From positions 58,279,911-58,343,910 of the forward strand of contig NC_021677.1 of the NCBI RefSeq assembly GCF_000247815.1: a stretch of 64,000 nt of DNA, written 5' to 3'. Position 1 is the first letter of the stretch. Every line of letters starts with the position of its first letter. The translations under genes and the position numbers were made by a program. The stretch comes from Ficedula albicollis (taxonomy: Eukaryota; Chordata; Aves; Passeriformes; Muscicapidae). Of the stretch, positions 61,001-64,000 are shown piece by piece. The notes under the pieces were generated by a model that saw only the letters and a list, made by a program, of their open reading frames with translations, ran no database searches and was not told the DNA's origin.

Positions 61001-64000
61001 ATTTACCCATCAGATAGATGAGTTTATCTGCAGTGATGGTCTGAAGCCAGATCTGGGGGTACCTGGGAGATCAAACTGGTGAATAAGTGGGAAGGGAGAG
61101 ACAGAGGAGAGCTGGGTTGCAGCAGTGCAGGGCAGTCAGTGTGGAGAACCTGATTAATGCTGCCTGGTCCAGCTCCTGAGCACTCCTGAGCCCTGCAATG
61201 ATGAATCACCCATCCAGCTGATCACGTGGGTGCACTGGAGAAGCCAATATATCATACACAATACCTAGTTTTACATTTCACATTTGCTTAACAGTCCTTT
61301 TGCTAACATGGTCAGGCAGATAAAATCCTAAAAGGCTCAATTGCCCTTGCAGAAAACTTATCCTTTTATTGTTACCAATGTGGCTGCTCTCATTTCATGG
61401 GACTTTAAGACCACAGGGAAAAGAGGATGAAAAGGGATGGGAGGGAATGGTAATAAGACAAGATTATTCCAAAAGATAATTAATATAAATGGATTAGCTA
61501 GGTGTCCTTAAAACTGACAATGGCTTGATCAGATGAATTTGGAGGAAGAAGAGGAAAAAAGAAAATACTAATTTGAACACAAATATAATTTTCTATCAAG
61601 GTGAAGTTAACAAGGGCTTAGGAAAAAAAAAAAAAAGCTACTGCATTTAAATATGAGTTTAGTCCAACTACATTACTTTTACTCAATTCTGTGGGAATTC
61701 CCAATGTGACACACTTGCATATTTGGGCCCAAACTGTAATCTAAGGCTCAAACCACGACAAGGAGCTTTGCTAGGGGAGAGCTTTCAGTGCAGCCACAGA
61801 AAGCTGAAGGAGAGCTCCTGGCATGGCGCAGAACTTTCTGCAAAAGCAAAAGCAAAGTGCAGGGAGGGCAGGTGCTGCTGCCAAGGCTGGGCTCAGGGGT
61901 CTGTGCTCTGAGCCTGACCCCTGGGATGTGTCCAGGTGTCACTACACAGCCACTTCCTCACAGCCAGGGGTGTCAGGAGGCTGGAAAGGGCTCTGGGCCA
62001 GGGAATGTGACGGAGGCACCAAGATCTGCTCTCCCTCCAACACCCTCTCCTGCCTTTCCACACGTCTGTGGGGGCATTTAACTCTTCTTGAGACTGCTGT
62101 GGTGCTTGCCCTCTGGGCTGTAATTCCCAAAAATGTGACCCAGGATGGTGGAAACAGCTCAGGCTCAGTCACAAGAACAAACCTTCCTTAGCTTTTGACC
62201 CCATCCTTCACTTTGCTAAAGCTCAAGCACTTCCTCTGGGGAAAGATGAGCCAGAGAGCTGCTGGCAGCTAGGCACAAAACCATCAGCCCTTTTCAGGCC
62301 TCACCACTGACAATAGATCTTACACTGAAAATATTTCTGAACAGGACAGTAAAAAAACAAGTCAGCAGGGGTTAAATATTTAAATTCAGATGTGCTTACG
62401 GTCTCTAAATTCCCCTGTCCACCCTAATTTAATTTTTTTCCCCTTCTCATATTGCATTTAAGACTGCAGAGAGAACAAAATATTTTAGTGAAGCATCAAA
62501 TGGTGGAGATTGCTAAAACGTGGTCTGACAGTAGAAGGAATTACAGCATTTCTAACATAGGCCCAATATAGCCAGGGAAGTGCCATTGCTTATACACAAT
62601 GCTAAGCAATACCTTGATCTCCTTTCTTCTGGATTGGGGACTTTACCTACTTAGTACTACTAATGTGAGAAAAATTGTAATGGGTTTTTAATTCCTTCTG
62701 GATCTTGGCCAGTTAATTAATTTAGTTAGATGTTTTTCTATTAGCCAAAAAACTTCAAAGATCCTGTTTTGCTTTTTTCGTTTTTCTTTTTTTTTTTTTT
62801 TCTTTTTTTCCCCACAAGGAAAGCAATGAGCTTCTGCTTGTAAATATATGTAAATGTTCACCTGAGCAGGATGTTGCTCAGGCTTATACAGCGTGAGCTT
62901 TCTTTAGACTAGCTTTTCCCTGGATGATGTAATTTACTTGACTGGGTATTTTCTACCCTTGCACAACTGTGTTAGTCGATCTAAGCAGATTAACCTAAGC
63001 ACCAACCTGGCACTCAACAGTTATTCAGTGCCCTGCAGAGAAGGATTGTTATTTTGGGGAGGCAAAAGGATCCTTTCTTTGTGCCTGAGATGACTTTCAG
63101 ATGGGTGTTAGCCTGTTTGTGTGTAAATAGGTCTGAAAGCCCCAAGGATGGATGGCAAGAGGAGCCAGATACTGTATTAGCAGTTATGTAACAGCAGCAG
63201 CTCTAAGAGCAGAAAACAAAGTTTTTCCCCCGTTGTTACAATGACAGTCGAGAGCCAGATGATTTAAAGGGCATAAAGATGATTTTAAAGGGAGCATCCA
63301 CAGCCCTGAATCTCCAGCTCCACCGAAGTCTTGGTACCAGAGACTGGGTTTGTGGAAGACGGGGGAAAAAAGAGAGAGGGGAGAAAGAAGGAGGTTTATT
63401 TTTAGCAGAAATGATTCTCATACAGAGGAAAGGTGACAGACTAATGGCTTTCAGGAAATGTTTTGTTTAAACTGAAAGCACAGAATGCAGGAAGCAGATT
63501 CAAGCCATCTCCATGGCACCAAAATGCTTCAGCATCACCCGGTCAGTCGGCCCTTAAGGGCAAGATAATTATGGCTGTGCTGTCTGAATGAGGGAATTTT
63601 CGGTTCACTGATCAGAAATTTTCTTTGAATCAACTTGAAATGAAAATTTTACTCCCCATTTTTTTTTAGGATTTTGGGGAACTCAGCATTTCCCCACTTA
63701 AAATTGTTAATGTAATTCAGGTAGGGTTCAAGGAAACACAATTGTTCATTAGGACTAGGGAGATTTTAAGGCAAAAATGCATTTTGTTACTGTAGAAGTA
63801 CTTCCAAAATTCAGCTCAGATACTTGGTCACCCCAAAACTGCAGGCTCCTGTGATGAAATTTTTTCAAGTGGATTTCAAGTGAGCTCTGAACTAATATTC
63901 AATTTCTCAAGATTCCAGCCTAAGAAAGGCATACATTTGGCACATCCAATCACATCTCCCTCTTGTGGCTATTTCCCAGGACTAAAATGACCTGCTATTT

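Larger units (their letters stand above)
49481..64000. other. Upstream intergenic DNA, no gene recognised
   Basis: 14.5 kb to the right edge. Frames of up to 239 codons occur (for example minus 53,676–54,392) but match nothing I know and lack exon structure. In the human order PRKCH lies on this side, but no PRKCH exon is recognised. Short T, TTTG and A tracts are the only simple repeats. Confidence 0.6.

Overview
The window is bird genomic DNA, possibly from a passerine, although the order is only a guess. It carries the SNAPC1 – HIF1A block, with both genes on the minus strand. The evidence for a bird is (i) HIF1A and SNAPC1 exons with bird-like protein sequence, (ii) many short 5'-truncated CR1 LINE ends and (iii) an LTR that opens with a sequence I associate with avian ERVL-type LTRs.

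Layout from left to right. 1–2,300: two coding exons and introns of SNAPC1, a small nuclear RNA activating complex subunit; its later exons lie beyond the left edge. 2,230–2,920: a GC-rich island swallowed by a 482-base pure C run. 3,030–5,950: locally duplicated sequence, an intact intronless retrocopy of the splicing factor ISY1 (minus strand), and endogenous retrovirus debris with a broken gag zinc knuckle. 5,950–7,300: AT-rich DNA with nothing recognised. 7,400–9,480: a second CpG island with a 1,640-base C run. 9,900–13,000: a second, rearranged copy of the segments seen at 2.9–5.3 kb. 13,000–15,270: intergenic DNA with CR1 fragments. 15,270–47,145: HIF1A, with exons 2–15 resolved to splice-site precision, a 3'UTR of about 1.2 kb and a 14-kb first intron. 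46,570–49,020: the presumed HIF1A promoter island, in which a 1,765-base C run replaces the sequence where exon 1 should be. 49,090–64,000: upstream intergenic DNA with no recognised gene.

HIF1A is the oxygen-regulated subunit of the HIF transcription factor. The bHLH, PAS-A, PAS-B, both prolyl-hydroxylation (LAP) motifs, the C-terminal basic region and the FIH-target C-terminal transactivation tail can all be read from the exons. Two features break the gene model as assembled. A perfect 1,519-bp tandem duplication carries a second copy of the 107-bp exon 7. Exon 12 is cut by two pure C runs that put its three pieces in three different frames. Removing one copy of a 24-bp direct repeat together with the C spacer beside it (64 bp) restores the frame across the first break, which points to an assembly artefact.

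All five giant C runs lie inside GC-rich islands or the GC-rich exon. I read them as sequencing or assembly fill rather than biology. They probably hide HIF1A exon 1, the SNAPC1 first exons and possibly another GC-rich gene. Other points of interest are a perfect 19-bp-arm hairpin in HIF1A intron 4, a nearly identical 244-bp patch shared by the two duplicated blocks, and a pair of AP-1 sites about 3 kb upstream of HIF1A.
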